DNA of 64,000 nucleotides, from positions 50,932 through 114,931 of the forward strand of contig QCSH01000003.1 of assembly GCA_003211555.1 (NCBI GenBank), read 5' to 3'. The notes under the pieces were generated by a model. The model made no database searches, had not been told where the DNA came from, and saw nothing but the letters and a program-made list of their open reading frames with translations. This document shows positions 37,892-46,029 of this stretch, in pieces; position 1 is the stretch's first letter, and the number at the start of each line of letters is the position of its first letter. The stretch is from Pelagibacteraceae bacterium AG-470-G21. Its GTDB lineage: Bacteria > Pseudomonadota > Alphaproteobacteria > Pelagibacterales > Pelagibacteraceae. The translations under genes were made by a program, and so were the position numbers.

Positions 37892-38448
37892 AAATAAATG
37901 CAACAGAGATAAGAGTTGGAATGATATTAGAATACAAAGAAGATCTTTGGGAAGTTCTTAAAACAAATCATGTAAAACCAGGAAAAGGTGGAGCATTTGC
38001 ACAAGTTGAAATGAAAAGTCTTAATAAAAGTACTAAATTAAATGAAAGATTTAGATCAAGTGAAACAGTAGAGAAAGCTATGCTTGAAGAAATAAAATAC
38101 AGTTTTTTATATAATGATGAAAACAATTATCATTTTATTAACAATAAAACTTTTGAGCAAATTCAGTTAACTACTAATTTAGTTGGAGAAAAAGGTAAAA
38201 TGCTTTATGAAAACTTAGAAGTAACTATAAATTTTCACGATAACAATCCACTAAATATAACTTTGCCAAACCTAATAACATGCATAATAGACGTAACTGA
38301 TGCAGCTTTAAAAGGTCAAACGGTTTCTTCTTCATATAAACCAGCAAGACTTGATAATGGCCTCAATATACAAGTACCGCCCTTTATAGAAAAAGGGGAT
38401 GAAGTAATTGTAGATACAAGAACAATGGAGTATGTAAAAAAAAACTAA
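37888..38448 (+). CDS. efp: Translation elongation factor P
   Basis: EF-P helps ribosomes form bonds at consecutive prolines. The 186-residue protein has the three-domain EF-P layout: an N-terminal KOW-like domain with the loop HVKPGKGGAFAQVEMK, where Lys33 is the site modified in many bacteria, then two OB domains, ending in the signature GLNIQVPPFIEKGDEVIVDT. It overlaps thiE by four bases and abuts suhB. No EF-P modification gene was seen in the window. Confidence 0.97.
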   Translation: MKINATEIRVGMILEYKEDLWEVLKTNHVKPGKGGAFAQVEMKSLNKSTKLNERFRSSETVEKAMLEEIKYSFLYNDENNYHFINNKTFEQIQLTTNLVGEKGKMLYENLEVTINFHDNNPLNITLPNLITCIIDVTDAALKGQTVSSSYKPARLDNGLNIQVPPFIEKGDEVIVDTRTMEYVKKN

Positions 38449-39195
38449 ATGAATTCAATTTCACCAAATCTTAATTTAATGATTAGAGCGTGCGAAAAAG
38501 CCTCTAAAATTATTATTAGAGATTTTGGTGAGATAGAGAATTTACAAGTATCTAAAAAAGGTCCAGAAGATTTTGTTACTAAAACAGATAAGAGAGTTGA
38601 AAATTTATTAATTGATGAACTTAGCAAGAATAAGAAAAAATATTCTTTTGTAACAGAGGAGGCAGGTTTAATAAAAAACGATAACAAAGATATATTTTGG
38701 ATTATAGATCCAATAGATGGAACAACAAATTTTATGCATGGTATTCCACATTTCGCGATATCTTTAGCTTTACAAAGAGATGAGGAAATTATATCTGGTA
38801 TAATTTTTGACCCAATCAAAAATGAACTTTTTTATGCTGAAAAAAATAATGGTTCGTATTTGAATAATAACAGAGTCAGAGTTTCAAAAAAAACAGATTT
38901 AGGTGAGTGTTTATTTGCCTCAAATAATACGGGAGTTAAGTCAATATACCCTAAATTAAGTATGAGAAATACCGGATGTGCTGCTTTAGATTTAGCCTAT
39001 TTAGGATGCGGTAGACTAGATGGTTATTTCCATAATAAAATTAATATATGGGATGTTGCTGCAGGAAAATTAATTGTTGAAGAAGCGGGTGGAAAAGTAA
39101 ATAATATTTTCCAGTTTAAAAAGAATAATATAAAAATTAGAGCTGCAAACCCCAATATATATGAAAAAATGATGAAAAGACTTGATAAGTTTTAA
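38449..39195 (+). CDS. suhB: Inositol monophosphatase family protein
   Basis: The 248-residue protein has the lithium-sensitive phosphatase metal sites: FVTEEAGL near residue 66, the signature [20 protein letters not shown] near residue 84, and [15 protein letters not shown] near residue 203. Members act on inositol phosphate or related substrates; E. coli SuhB also works in rRNA antitermination. Which role applies here is not known, so the symbol is by similarity. It starts on the base after the efp stop codon. Confidence 0.88.
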   Translation: MNSISPNLNLMIRACEKASKIIIRDFGEIENLQVSKKGPEDFVTKTDKRVENLLIDELSKNKKKYSFVTEEAGLIKNDNKDIFWIIDPIDGTTNFMHGIPHFAISLALQRDEEIISGIIFDPIKNELFYAEKNNGSYLNNNRVRVSKKTDLGECLFASNNTGVKSIYPKLSMRNTGCAALDLAYLGCGRLDGYFHNKINIWDVAAGKLIVEEAGGKVNNIFQFKKNNIKIRAANPNIYEKMMKRLDKF

Positions 39196-39230
39196 TTGTC
39201 TTTGAAAAAAATATAGTTATAAGGCAGCAC

Positions 39231-39461
39231 ATGAAAAAAAATTTACATCCAAATTATCATACTATTAAAGTTGAGATGACAGATGGAACCCAATTTGAAA
39301 CAAAATCAACCTGGGGTTCTGAAAACGAAATTTTAAAACTTGAGATTGATCCTAAATCGCATGCAGCTTGGACTGGCGGTAAGCAAAAAATATTAGACAA
39401 AGGAAGAATAAGTAAGTTTAACAAGAAATTTCAGAATTTTAGATCTGAAGAGAAAAAATAA
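39231..39461 (+). CDS. rpmE: 50S ribosomal protein L31 (bL31)
   Basis: The 76-residue protein has the bL31 start [19 protein letters not shown] and the alphaproteobacterial continuation [19 protein letters not shown] and [17 protein letters not shown]. It has no cysteines, so it is the zinc-independent form. It lies 35 bases after suhB and its stop overlaps the next gene's ATG. Confidence 0.95.
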   Translation: MKKNLHPNYHTIKVEMTDGTQFETKSTWGSENEILKLEIDPKSHAAWTGGKQKILDKGRISKFNKKFQNFRSEEKK

Positions 39462-40024
39462 TGTCAAAAGCTCCTTTGATGCCAATGGCGACTGCAGTTT
39501 GGCTTGTTGAAAATACTTCTTTAACTTTTAAACAAATCGCTGATTTCTGCAAATTGCATGAGGTTGAAATTCAGGGTATAGCTGATGGGGAAGTAGCAAA
39601 TGGAATTGTTGGTTATAATCCAATTATATCAGGTCAGCTTACTAAAGATGAAATTGATTTATCTACTAAGGATAAACATAGACCTTTAAATATAATAGAC
39701 AGAGAAGTAGAAATTAAAACTAGTGAAAAAAAAATAAAAAAATATATACCTCTTTCAAAGAGGCAAGATAAACCAGACTCTGCTTTGTGGTTGATAAAAC
39801 AACATCCGGTTCTTAAGGACTCTCAAATAGCAAAATTAGTAGGCATAACAAAAAATTCTGTGTCATCAATTAGAAATAAAAGTTATTGGAATTATAATAA
39901 CTTAAATGCTAAAGACCCTGTTGCAATGGGATTATTTTCCCAAATTGAACTTTTAAAAAGCATTGAAAAAGCAAATAAAAAGCTTGAAAGAGAAAAAAAA
40001 ATTCAGTTAAAAAAGGCTTTGTAA
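39461..40024 (+). CDS. TrcR-family cell-cycle transcriptional regulator (DUF1013)
   Basis: The 187-residue protein begins PLMPMATAVWLVENTSLTFK and contains QIADFCKLHEVEIQGIADGE and ALWLIKQHPVLKDSQIAKLV, a helix-turn-helix-like GITKNSVSSIRNK segment, and a charged C terminus. This pattern is the alphaproteobacterial DUF1013 family, which I recall being renamed TrcR after work on cell-cycle transcription. Targets here are unknown. It overlaps the rpmE stop by one base and is followed by rpsU after 67 bases. Confidence 0.8.
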   Translation: MSKAPLMPMATAVWLVENTSLTFKQIADFCKLHEVEIQGIADGEVANGIVGYNPIISGQLTKDEIDLSTKDKHRPLNIIDREVEIKTSEKKIKKYIPLSKRQDKPDSALWLIKQHPVLKDSQIAKLVGITKNSVSSIRNKSYWNYNNLNAKDPVAMGLFSQIELLKSIEKANKKLEREKKIQLKKAL

Positions 40025-40081
40025 ATAAATATTTAAAAATATGGACAAACAAATTCTAAGATGATAGTTAACATTTTTTTT

Positions 40082-40086
40082 GGAGG
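40082..40086 (+). promoter_or_regulatory. Shine-Dalgarno site of rpsU
   Basis: A full GGAGG follows a T-run and stands five bases before an in-frame ATT. It has good spacing for a start at 40092 and is too late to serve the TTG at 40080, which it partly overlaps. Confidence 0.6.
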
Positions 40087-40091
40087 TTGTT

Positions 40092-40286
40092 ATTAAAATA
40101 GAAGTTAAAGATAATAATATTGAACAAGCTTTGAGAGTTTTAAAGAGAAAACTTCAAAGAGATGGATTTTTTAAAATTATAAAATTAAAAAATAATTATG
40201 AAAAGCCGTCTGAAAAGAAAAAAAGAATTCTTCAAGAAAATATAAAAAGAGTAAAAAAATTAAACAAACTCAAAAATAGGATTTAA
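40092..40286 (+). CDS. rpsU: 30S ribosomal protein S21 (bS21), probable AUU start
   Basis: bS21 binds near the anti-Shine-Dalgarno end of 16S rRNA and assists initiation. The sequence KIEVKDNNIEQALRVLKRKL, QRDGFFKIIKLKN and YEKPSEKKKRI matches alphaproteobacterial bS21. No ATG or GTG is available. Starting at ATT 40092 gives a 64-residue protein whose N terminus aligns without overhang to MQVLVRDNN-type homologs, five bases after a perfect GGAGG. The alternative TTG at 40080 would add four residues and has only a T-run upstream. The gene ends four bases before the initiator tRNA. Confidence 0.85.
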   Translation: MKIEVKDNNIEQALRVLKRKLQRDGFFKIIKLKNNYEKPSEKKKRILQENIKRVKKLNKLKNRI

Positions 40287-40290
40287 ATAT

Positions 40291-40367
40291 CGCGGGGTGG
40301 AGCAGCCTGGTAGCTCGCAAGGCTCATAACCTTGAGGTCGGCGGTTCAAATCCGTCCCCCGCAACCA
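40291..40367 (+). tRNA. Initiator tRNA-fMet (anticodon CAU)
   Basis: This 77-base cloverleaf with an encoded CCA has acceptor strands CGCGGGG and CCCCGCA, which leave the C1 x A72 mismatch diagnostic of bacterial initiators. It also has an initiator-like D arm and the loop CTCATAA. The anticodon stem is CAAGG/CCTTG, so pair 29:41 is A-U instead of the usual G-C, and only two of the three conserved G-C pairs remain. It is only four bases after rpsU. Confidence 0.95.
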
Positions 40368-40404
40368 AATTAAATAAAAAAACCAACATGTATTAAAATT
40401 ATTA

Positions 40405-41415
40405 ATGAAGAAAGCTTTAATAACAGGAGTATCCGGTCAAGATGGTGCATACTTAGCTAAGCTTCTATTAAAAAAAAATTACAAAATTATTGGAACTACT
40501 AAAAGTCTTTCTAGAATTAATAAATGGAGATTGAAAAAGTTAAATATTGAAAAGAAGATAACCTATGCACAATTAAACTTACATAACAAAAAAAGTATTG
40601 ATAGAGTTTTTGAGAAATTTAAATTTGATGAATTTTATAATCTTGCTGGTCATTCATTTGTAGCAACATCATTTAAAAACGCCTTAAATACAGCTAATAA
40701 TACTGGTATAGGAGTAGTTAGAATATTAGAAAATATTAAAAAAAAAAATAAAAAAATTAAATTTTATCAGGCAACTACCTCTGAAATCTTTGGAGGTTCT
40801 AAAACAATCTATCAAAATGAAAACTCTTCTTATAATCCCAAAAACCCCTATGCTATATCAAAATTATTTGCCCATTTGATAACAGGAAACTATAGAGAAT
40901 ATTATAATATATACGCAGTTTCAGGAATATTGTTCAACCATGAGTCTCCTTTGAGGGGAGAAGAATTTCTTACAAGAAAAATTACTAAGGGACTAGTAAA
41001 AATTATAAAAGGAAAACAAAAGTTCATTGAAGTTGGTAACTTAGATTCTAAAAGAGATTGGGGGTATGCCAAAGAATTTGTTGAAGTTATGTGGAAAATG
41101 ATGCAACAAAGAAAACCGGAAGATTTTGTAATATCTTATGGAAAAGCTTATTCTGTAAAAAATTTTATAGATCTATGTTTGAAAGAACTTGATATTAAAG
41201 GCAAATGGATTGGAAATAAAGATGAGAGAAAATTTGTTACAAAAAAAAATAAGACAATAATTAAAGTTAATCCTAAATTTATAAGAAAAAAAGATTATAA
41301 ATTAATAATCGGGGACTCTACAAAAGCTAAAAAAATATTAAATTGGCAGCCCAATGTTGATATAAAAAAACTAGTTAAAATTATGATTAATGAAGAAAAA
41401 AAATTTAGATCGTAA
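40405..41415 (+). CDS. GDP-mannose 4,6-dehydratase-like NDP-sugar dehydratase (divergent paralog)
   Basis: This 336-residue extended SDR protein has the nucleotide motif ALITGVSGQDGAYLAKLLLK, active-site residues in ATTSEIFGG and NPYAISKLFAH (YxxxK), and the Gmd-type block GILFNHESPLRGEEFLTRKI. It is clearly related to Gmd, but the VKRRSS loop that contacts the nucleotide in canonical Gmd is replaced by TTKSLSRINKW. A canonical gmd lies at 48383, so this copy may act on another GDP-sugar. It follows the initiator tRNA by 37 bases; a TATTAA at 40391 would give a two-base leader. Its 3' end overlaps the convergent transaldolase-like gene by 11 bases. Confidence 0.8.
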   Translation: MKKALITGVSGQDGAYLAKLLLKKNYKIIGTTKSLSRINKWRLKKLNIEKKITYAQLNLHNKKSIDRVFEKFKFDEFYNLAGHSFVATSFKNALNTANNTGIGVVRILENIKKKNKKIKFYQATTSEIFGGSKTIYQNENSSYNPKNPYAISKLFAHLITGNYREYYNIYAVSGILFNHESPLRGEEFLTRKITKGLVKIIKGKQKFIEVGNLDSKRDWGYAKEFVEVMWKMMQQRKPEDFVISYGKAYSVKNFIDLCLKELDIKGKWIGNKDERKFVTKKNKTIIKVNPKFIRKKDYKLIIGDSTKAKKILNWQPNVDIKKLVKIMINEEKKFRS

Positions 41416-42097
41416 ATTTTGACTTCTTGCTATCTATAAGAAAGTTTTTGACAGTGTCTAAAGTTAATTCATTGTATGTTTTGCCAAATTTTTGTATCTT
41501 TTCTATTATTGTTGGGGGAACTGTTATTATATCACAATTTAGTTTTTTAGCTTGTAGATAATTATAGGGCTCTCTTGTACTTGCCCAGAGTATATCCAGA
41601 TTTTTATAGTTTTTTGCTTTTTTAATACTATTGACAAAAACTGGAATTGGATCCTTTCCAGCATCAGCCATCCTCCCAGCAAAAATTGATATTATGACTT
41701 TTGTTTTTTTATCGATATTTTCTAAAATTTTATTAATTTGAACAATATTGTAAACAGCTGTGATATTAAGTTTAATGCCATTTTGATTTAATTCTTTAAT
41801 TACTCTTCCAGTAAATTTTCCCTTGGAGTTACAAACTGGGACTTTTACATAAACATTTTTACCAATTTTACTTATAATTTTACCCTGATCAATCATGCTC
41901 AAGTCTTCATCTGCAAATACTTCAAGAGAAACTGGTTTATTTGTTATAGATATTATTTTTTTAGCATAATTTAAGTAATTTTTAGCACCAGCTTTTCTAA
42001 GTAAAGTGGGGTTTGTTGTAAATCCCTTTACAATTTTTTTTCTGTTAAATTTTTTTATCAATTTAATATCAGCAATGTCGCAGAATATTTTGGTCAA
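41405..42097 (-). CDS. Transaldolase-family protein (TalC/fructose-6-phosphate aldolase-like)
   Basis: The 230-residue TIM-barrel protein has FCDIADIKLIKKF at the N terminus, KGFTTNPTLLRKAGAKNY near residue 24, the Schiff-base lysine in VYVKVPVCNSKGK near residue 85, LNITAVYNIVQ near residue 112, and IISIFAGRMADAG near residue 135. Length and motifs fit the short transaldolase family, but whether it acts as transaldolase or as an aldolase of another sugar cannot be told. It lies one base after the pntB stop codon on the same strand. Confidence 0.83.
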   Translation of the reverse strand: MTKIFCDIADIKLIKKFNRKKIVKGFTTNPTLLRKAGAKNYLNYAKKIISITNKPVSLEVFADEDLSMIDQGKIISKIGKNVYVKVPVCNSKGKFTGRVIKELNQNGIKLNITAVYNIVQINKILENIDKKTKVIISIFAGRMADAGKDPIPVFVNSIKKAKNYKNLDILWASTREPYNYLQAKKLNCDIITVPPTIIEKIQKFGKTYNELTLDTVKNFLIDSKKSKFTI

Positions 42098-42098
42098 C

Positions 42099-43493
42099 TT
42101 ACAAATTCTTTACTATTTCCTCGGTCATTTTTTTTGCATCAGCAAAAAGCATAAGTGTATTATCTCTATAAAAAAGGTCATTATCTATACCAGCATAACC
42201 AGGGGATAAACTTCGTTTTACAAATAAAACTGATTTACTTTTCTCAACATCTAAAACCGGCATCCCATAAATAGGGCTCTGTGGGTCAGATTTAGCTACT
42301 GGATTAGTTACATCATTAGCTCCAATAACATATGCTACATCGCAATTTGCAAAATCATTATTAATTTCTTCTAATTCGAAAACCTCATCATATGGAACGT
42401 TTGCTTCTGCTAGTAATACATTCATATGCCCAGGCATTCTTCCTGCAACTGGGTGTATTGCATAAGATACTTTAACTCCATTTTTCTTCAATACATCTAC
42501 CATTTCTCTTAAGGCATGTTGTGCTTGAGCAACAGCCATTCCATAACCTGGCACAATAATCACTGATGAAGCATTTTTCATTAAAAACGCGGCGTCATCA
42601 GCATTTCCATTTTTAACAGGTTTCTGTTCCTTTGTTTTATCTGAGTTTGTTTGCTCTGTTGCACCCCAACCTCCAAGTATTACGTTAAAAAAAGATCTAT
42701 TCATACCTTTGCACATAATATAGGAAAGAATTGCTCCAGATGAACCAACCAAGGCCCCAGTAATAATTAATGCAGTATTTTCTAAGGTGAAACCTATACC
42801 AGCAGCAGCCCATCCAGAGTATGAATTTAGCATTGAAATTACCACTGGCATGTCTGCTCCCCCAATCGGAATGATAAGTAAAACTCCTACTAAAAATGAA
42901 ATAGCAACCAAAGCCCAAAATAAACTACTTGATTGCGATCTGCATAAATAAAAAATTAAAATCAAAATTGATATTCCTAGTATTAAATTTAAGAAATGCT
43001 GACCTTTAAATGTAATTGGTGCGCCTGACATTATTCCTCTTAATTTGAGAAAAGCTATTATAGATCCAGAAAATGTGATTGCACCAATTGCAGCACCTAG
43101 AGACATTTCTATTAAACTTGCTAAATTTATATTACCTAAACTTCCTAAATTAAATGCATCGGGTTTTAAAAAAGCTGAAATTGCTACAAACACAGCAGCA
43201 AGCCCAACCAAGCTGTGAAATCCAGCAACTAATTCAGGCATTGCTGTCATTGGTATTCTAAATGCTATGAATGCACCAATAGAACCACCAATCAACAAAA
43301 AGACAATCACATAAATAAATCCTATGCCAAAATTTCCAACCGATAGAAAAGTTACAATTATAGCTATTGCCATTCCTGCAATACCAAAATAATTACCTTG
43401 TCTTGAAGTTTCTGGAGATGAAAGGCCTCTTAAGGCTAAAATAAATAAAATACCTGAGATAAGATAAAACAATGCTGATAAATTAGCTGACAT
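42099..43493 (-). CDS. pntB: NAD(P) transhydrogenase subunit beta
   Basis: PntB carries most of the proton channel (domain II) and the NADP(H)-binding domain III of the proton-driven transhydrogenase, which makes NADPH. The 464-residue protein has about nine membrane helices, including MTAMPELVAGFHSLVGLAAV, followed by the soluble domain with VIIVPGYGMAVAQAQHALRE, HPVAGRMPGHMNVLLAEANV, YVIGANDVTNPVA and SLSPGYAGIDN. It is last in the split pntA-pntAB-pntB arrangement. Confidence 0.97.
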   Translation of the reverse strand: MSANLSALFYLISGILFILALRGLSSPETSRQGNYFGIAGMAIAIIVTFLSVGNFGIGFIYVIVFLLIGGSIGAFIAFRIPMTAMPELVAGFHSLVGLAAVFVAISAFLKPDAFNLGSLGNINLASLIEMSLGAAIGAITFSGSIIAFLKLRGIMSGAPITFKGQHFLNLILGISILILIFYLCRSQSSSLFWALVAISFLVGVLLIIPIGGADMPVVISMLNSYSGWAAAGIGFTLENTALIITGALVGSSGAILSYIMCKGMNRSFFNVILGGWGATEQTNSDKTKEQKPVKNGNADDAAFLMKNASSVIIVPGYGMAVAQAQHALREMVDVLKKNGVKVSYAIHPVAGRMPGHMNVLLAEANVPYDEVFELEEINNDFANCDVAYVIGANDVTNPVAKSDPQSPIYGMPVLDVEKSKSVLFVKRSLSPGYAGIDNDLFYRDNTLMLFADAKKMTEEIVKNL

Positions 43494-43499
43494 ATACTC

Positions 43500-43805
43500 T
43501 TATTTTTTCTTCTTTTTATACATCTGAAGCATTCTCTGGGTTACCAGAAATCCACCAAAAATATTTACTGCAGCCAAAATTATAGCAAGAAAACCAAAGA
43601 TATTTGAAATCTGAAAAATATTACCAGCAGAGGATCCTGATAATGCTGCAATTATAGCTCCTACAATTATAACTGATGAAATAGCATTTGTAACAGACAT
43701 TAAAGGTGTATGCAAAGATGGCGTTACACTCCATACAACATAATAACCAACAAAAATTGATAATATAAATATACTTAACCTAAATATAAAAGGGTCTATT
43801 TCCAT
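43500..43805 (-). CDS. pntAB: NAD(P) transhydrogenase subunit alpha part 2 (membrane)
   Basis: This 101-residue protein is the membrane segment that is fused to the C terminus of PntA in E. coli but separate in Rhodospirillum-type alphaproteobacteria. It has three helices, with VGYYVVWSVTPSLHTPLMSV and TNAISSVIIVGA as the conserved part and FGFLAIILAAVNIFGGFLVT near the end. It overlaps the pntA stop by one base and is followed after six bases by pntB. Confidence 0.95.
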   Translation of the reverse strand: MEIDPFIFRLSIFILSIFVGYYVVWSVTPSLHTPLMSVTNAISSVIIVGAIIAALSGSSAGNIFQISNIFGFLAIILAAVNIFGGFLVTQRMLQMYKKKKK

Positions 43806-44893
43806 TATTTTACCATAGTCTTTTGAATTATCTCATCTTCAAGATTTATTTTAAATTTTTTATTATCTTTATCATATAAATTATTCACAAAATTATACAT
43901 ATTTTTTGCATAAAGATTGGAGGCAGAAACTGGAAGTTTATTTAAAATATTTGCTTCACCCATTATTTTAACTCCATTGCTATCAATTATTTGATTTACT
44001 TTTGTTAATTCAGAGTTACCACCTTGTGAGGCCGCCAGATCATATATCACTGAACCACTTTGCATTATTTCTATCATATCTTTTTTTATTATTATTGGAG
44101 CTTTTTTTCCTGGTATTAATGCTGTGCAAATAACTATATCAACTTTTTTTAAAGTTTCTTTTAATAATTCTTCTTGTTTTTTTTTAAAATCGGATGAAGT
44201 TTCTTTTGCATAACCACTCTCTGTTTCCAAATTTTCAGATCCTTCAACAATTAAGAATTTACCACCTAAACTTTCAACTTGTTCTTTTGAAGCTATTCTC
44301 ACATCTGTAGCAAAGACAATTGAGCCCATTCTTTTTGCAGTTGCAATTGCTTGTAGACCTGCAACTCCTGCTCCAACAACTAAAACTTTTGCTGCTGAAA
44401 TTGTCCCAGCTGCAGTCATCATCATCGGTATTGCTTTTTGAAAATATGCAAAAGAATCTATGACAGCTTTATAACCAGCTAAATTTGCTTGTGAAGATAA
44501 TATATCCATTGACTGCGCTCTCGTAATTCTAGGCAAGAGTTCAAGCGAAAAACAATTAATATTTTTTAATGTTAATTCTTTTAATTTTTTTTCGTTATTA
44601 TAAGCATTTAAGACACCAATTAAGATTTGTTTACCCTTAAGCTTATATAAGTTATCATCTTCTAAAATATTCATTTGCAAAATAGCATTAGAATTGGAGA
44701 TTATTTGATCATTATTTGAAAAAATATTTGCTCCCTCTTGTTCATATTCTTTATCAGTTATACCCAAATGTATTGCATAATTTTTACTTAAATTAACATC
44801 TAAGCCGATAGATTTATATTTTTTTACAACTTCGGGAGTTATTGCAACTCTTTTTTCAAAATCTAAGTTTTCAGATACAGATCCAATAATCAT
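43805..44893 (-). CDS. pntA: NAD(P) transhydrogenase subunit alpha part 1 (NAD-binding)
   Basis: This 362-residue soluble subunit (domain I) binds NAD(H). It is related to alanine dehydrogenase: EKRVAITPEVVKKYKSIGL near residue 13, QANLAGYKAVIDSFAYFQKA near residue 135, the Rossmann motif VLVVGAGVAGLQAIATAKRM near residue 172, and IPGKKAPIIIKKDMIE near residue 260. It starts one base after a small oxidase-subunit-like gene, an order common in alphaproteobacteria. Confidence 0.96.
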   Translation of the reverse strand: MIIGSVSENLDFEKRVAITPEVVKKYKSIGLDVNLSKNYAIHLGITDKEYEQEGANIFSNNDQIISNSNAILQMNILEDDNLYKLKGKQILIGVLNAYNNEKKLKELTLKNINCFSLELLPRITRAQSMDILSSQANLAGYKAVIDSFAYFQKAIPMMMTAAGTISAAKVLVVGAGVAGLQAIATAKRMGSIVFATDVRIASKEQVESLGGKFLIVEGSENLETESGYAKETSSDFKKKQEELLKETLKKVDIVICTALIPGKKAPIIIKKDMIEIMQSGSVIYDLAASQGGNSELTKVNQIIDSNGVKIMGEANILNKLPVSASNLYAKNMYNFVNNLYDKDNKKFKINLEDEIIQKTMVK

Positions 44894-44894
44894 C

Positions 44895-45005
44895 TTACAA
44901 AAGAAATAAAGCCATTAAAACTAATATAATCACAACGGCAATTGATCCCCATAGTACAAATTTGGTAAAACTATTCCATGTATTTTTATGATTCTCATTA
45001 TCCAT
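44895..45005 (-). CDS. aa3-type cytochrome c oxidase subunit IV-like peptide
   Basis: This 36-residue frame reads MDNENHKNTWNSFTKFVLWG, followed by one membrane helix (SIAVVIILVLMALFLL). The short polar N terminus with NTW-x-F-TK before a single helix is the pattern of the small fourth subunit of alphaproteobacterial aa3 oxidases, and such a gene is commonly found just before pntA. It lies one base upstream of pntA and one base downstream of rpmJ. It is short enough to be missed by length cut-offs. Confidence 0.75.
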   Translation of the reverse strand: MDNENHKNTWNSFTKFVLWGSIAVVIILVLMALFLL

Positions 45006-45006
45006 A

Positions 45007-45132
45007 CTATTTTTGACGTGCTTTAAATTTAGGATTTTTTTTATTGATTATATAAACTCTTCCTCTTCTTCTGACTAGTTTAGAATTTAAGTCTCTTTTT
45101 TTAAGCGATTTTAATGAACTTGCAATTTTCAT
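45007..45132 (-). CDS. rpmJ: 50S ribosomal protein L36 (bL36, zinc-independent form)
   Basis: This 41-residue frame reads [20 protein letters not shown], then [21 protein letters not shown]. It matches the alternative bL36 type without the zinc cysteines, as usual in alphaproteobacteria. Its ATG overlaps the stop of the upstream epimerase (ATGA), so translation is probably coupled. It stands in a chain that begins at the 5S rRNA, so bL36, a 23S-binding protein, may be co-transcribed with a 23S partner RNA. Confidence 0.93.
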   Translation of the reverse strand: MKIASSLKSLKKRDLNSKLVRRRGRVYIINKKNPKFKARQK

Positions 45133-46022
45133 AAATTTTTTTTTTTTGATTTAATAAACGAAGTTATATAATCTTTCAAATTTATTTTTCCATAATATCT
45201 GATTACATTGTTATTATTTGATATATTAGTTAATGCTGATGCGTATCTTTCTCCTTTTCTTGGTGGCAAATATCTTATCTTTGTATCAAACATTTTTGCC
45301 ACATCTTTAATCGAGTAAGAATTCTTGTTGGTTATGCTATAATGTCTACATTTATTTAATTTCCAAGCCTTATAGCAAATTTCTACAGTGTCGTTAATAT
45401 GAGTGAATCTCCTAGTTTGATTACCTGGCCTTACAAGTGTCAGTGGTTTATTTTGCATGTATTGATGCTCAAAGATTCCGATAACGGTAGCCATATTCCC
45501 TTTTTTAATCTGTCTCTCACCATAAACATTGTAAAAATATATTATTTCAAATTTTAAATTGAACCAATTTTTCAAATTTTCTAATAGTCCTAAATTATTA
45601 AACTTTGTAAAAGCATATGGTGATAAGTTTTTATTTTCATCATTTTTACTAAGTGTTGCAGATGTTGCAGAATAAATAATTTTTATTTTATTATCCAAAC
45701 AAAATTTAAACACTTCTTTGCTACCAATGGTATTTGACTCATAGCAATCATTAAAATATTTGAAACTCTGGTAAATTCTTGAAAATTCTCCAAAATGAAA
45801 GAGAGAGTTTATTTTATTTTTATATTTGTTAAGTATTAATTTAATATTAGATGTTTTTCCTCTAAAATATTTAACTTGTTTTGATTTAATATGATTTTTT
45901 TTTGAACCTGTTGAATAATTATCTAAACTAATTATTTTAAAATTTGTTTTTTTAATTAAATATTCTATTAGGTGTGAACCTACAAAACCCGCTCCTCCAG
46001 TAATTACGACGTATGGTTTCAT
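45129..46022 (-). CDS. NAD-dependent sugar-nucleotide epimerase/dehydratase
   Basis: This 297-residue extended SDR protein has [19 protein letters not shown] at the N terminus, [11 protein letters not shown] near residue 120 and the active YxxxK in [11 protein letters not shown] near residue 138, then [15 protein letters not shown] and [17 protein letters not shown]. These point to UDP-glucose 4-epimerase-like enzymes; the substrate is not known. The frame is open back to 46076, but that part is inside the 5S rRNA, so ATG 46022, seven bases after the 5S end, is taken as start. It is coupled to rpmJ. Confidence 0.85.
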   Translation of the reverse strand: MKPYVVITGGAGFVGSHLIEYLIKKTNFKIISLDNYSTGSKKNHIKSKQVKYFRGKTSNIKLILNKYKNKINSLFHFGEFSRIYQSFKYFNDCYESNTIGSKEVFKFCLDNKIKIIYSATSATLSKNDENKNLSPYAFTKFNNLGLLENLKNWFNLKFEIIYFYNVYGERQIKKGNMATVIGIFEHQYMQNKPLTLVRPGNQTRRFTHINDTVEICYKAWKLNKCRHYSITNKNSYSIKDVAKMFDTKIRYLPPRKGERYASALTNISNNNNVIRYYGKINLKDYITSFIKSKKKNL

Positions 46023-46029
46023 TTTGGAT

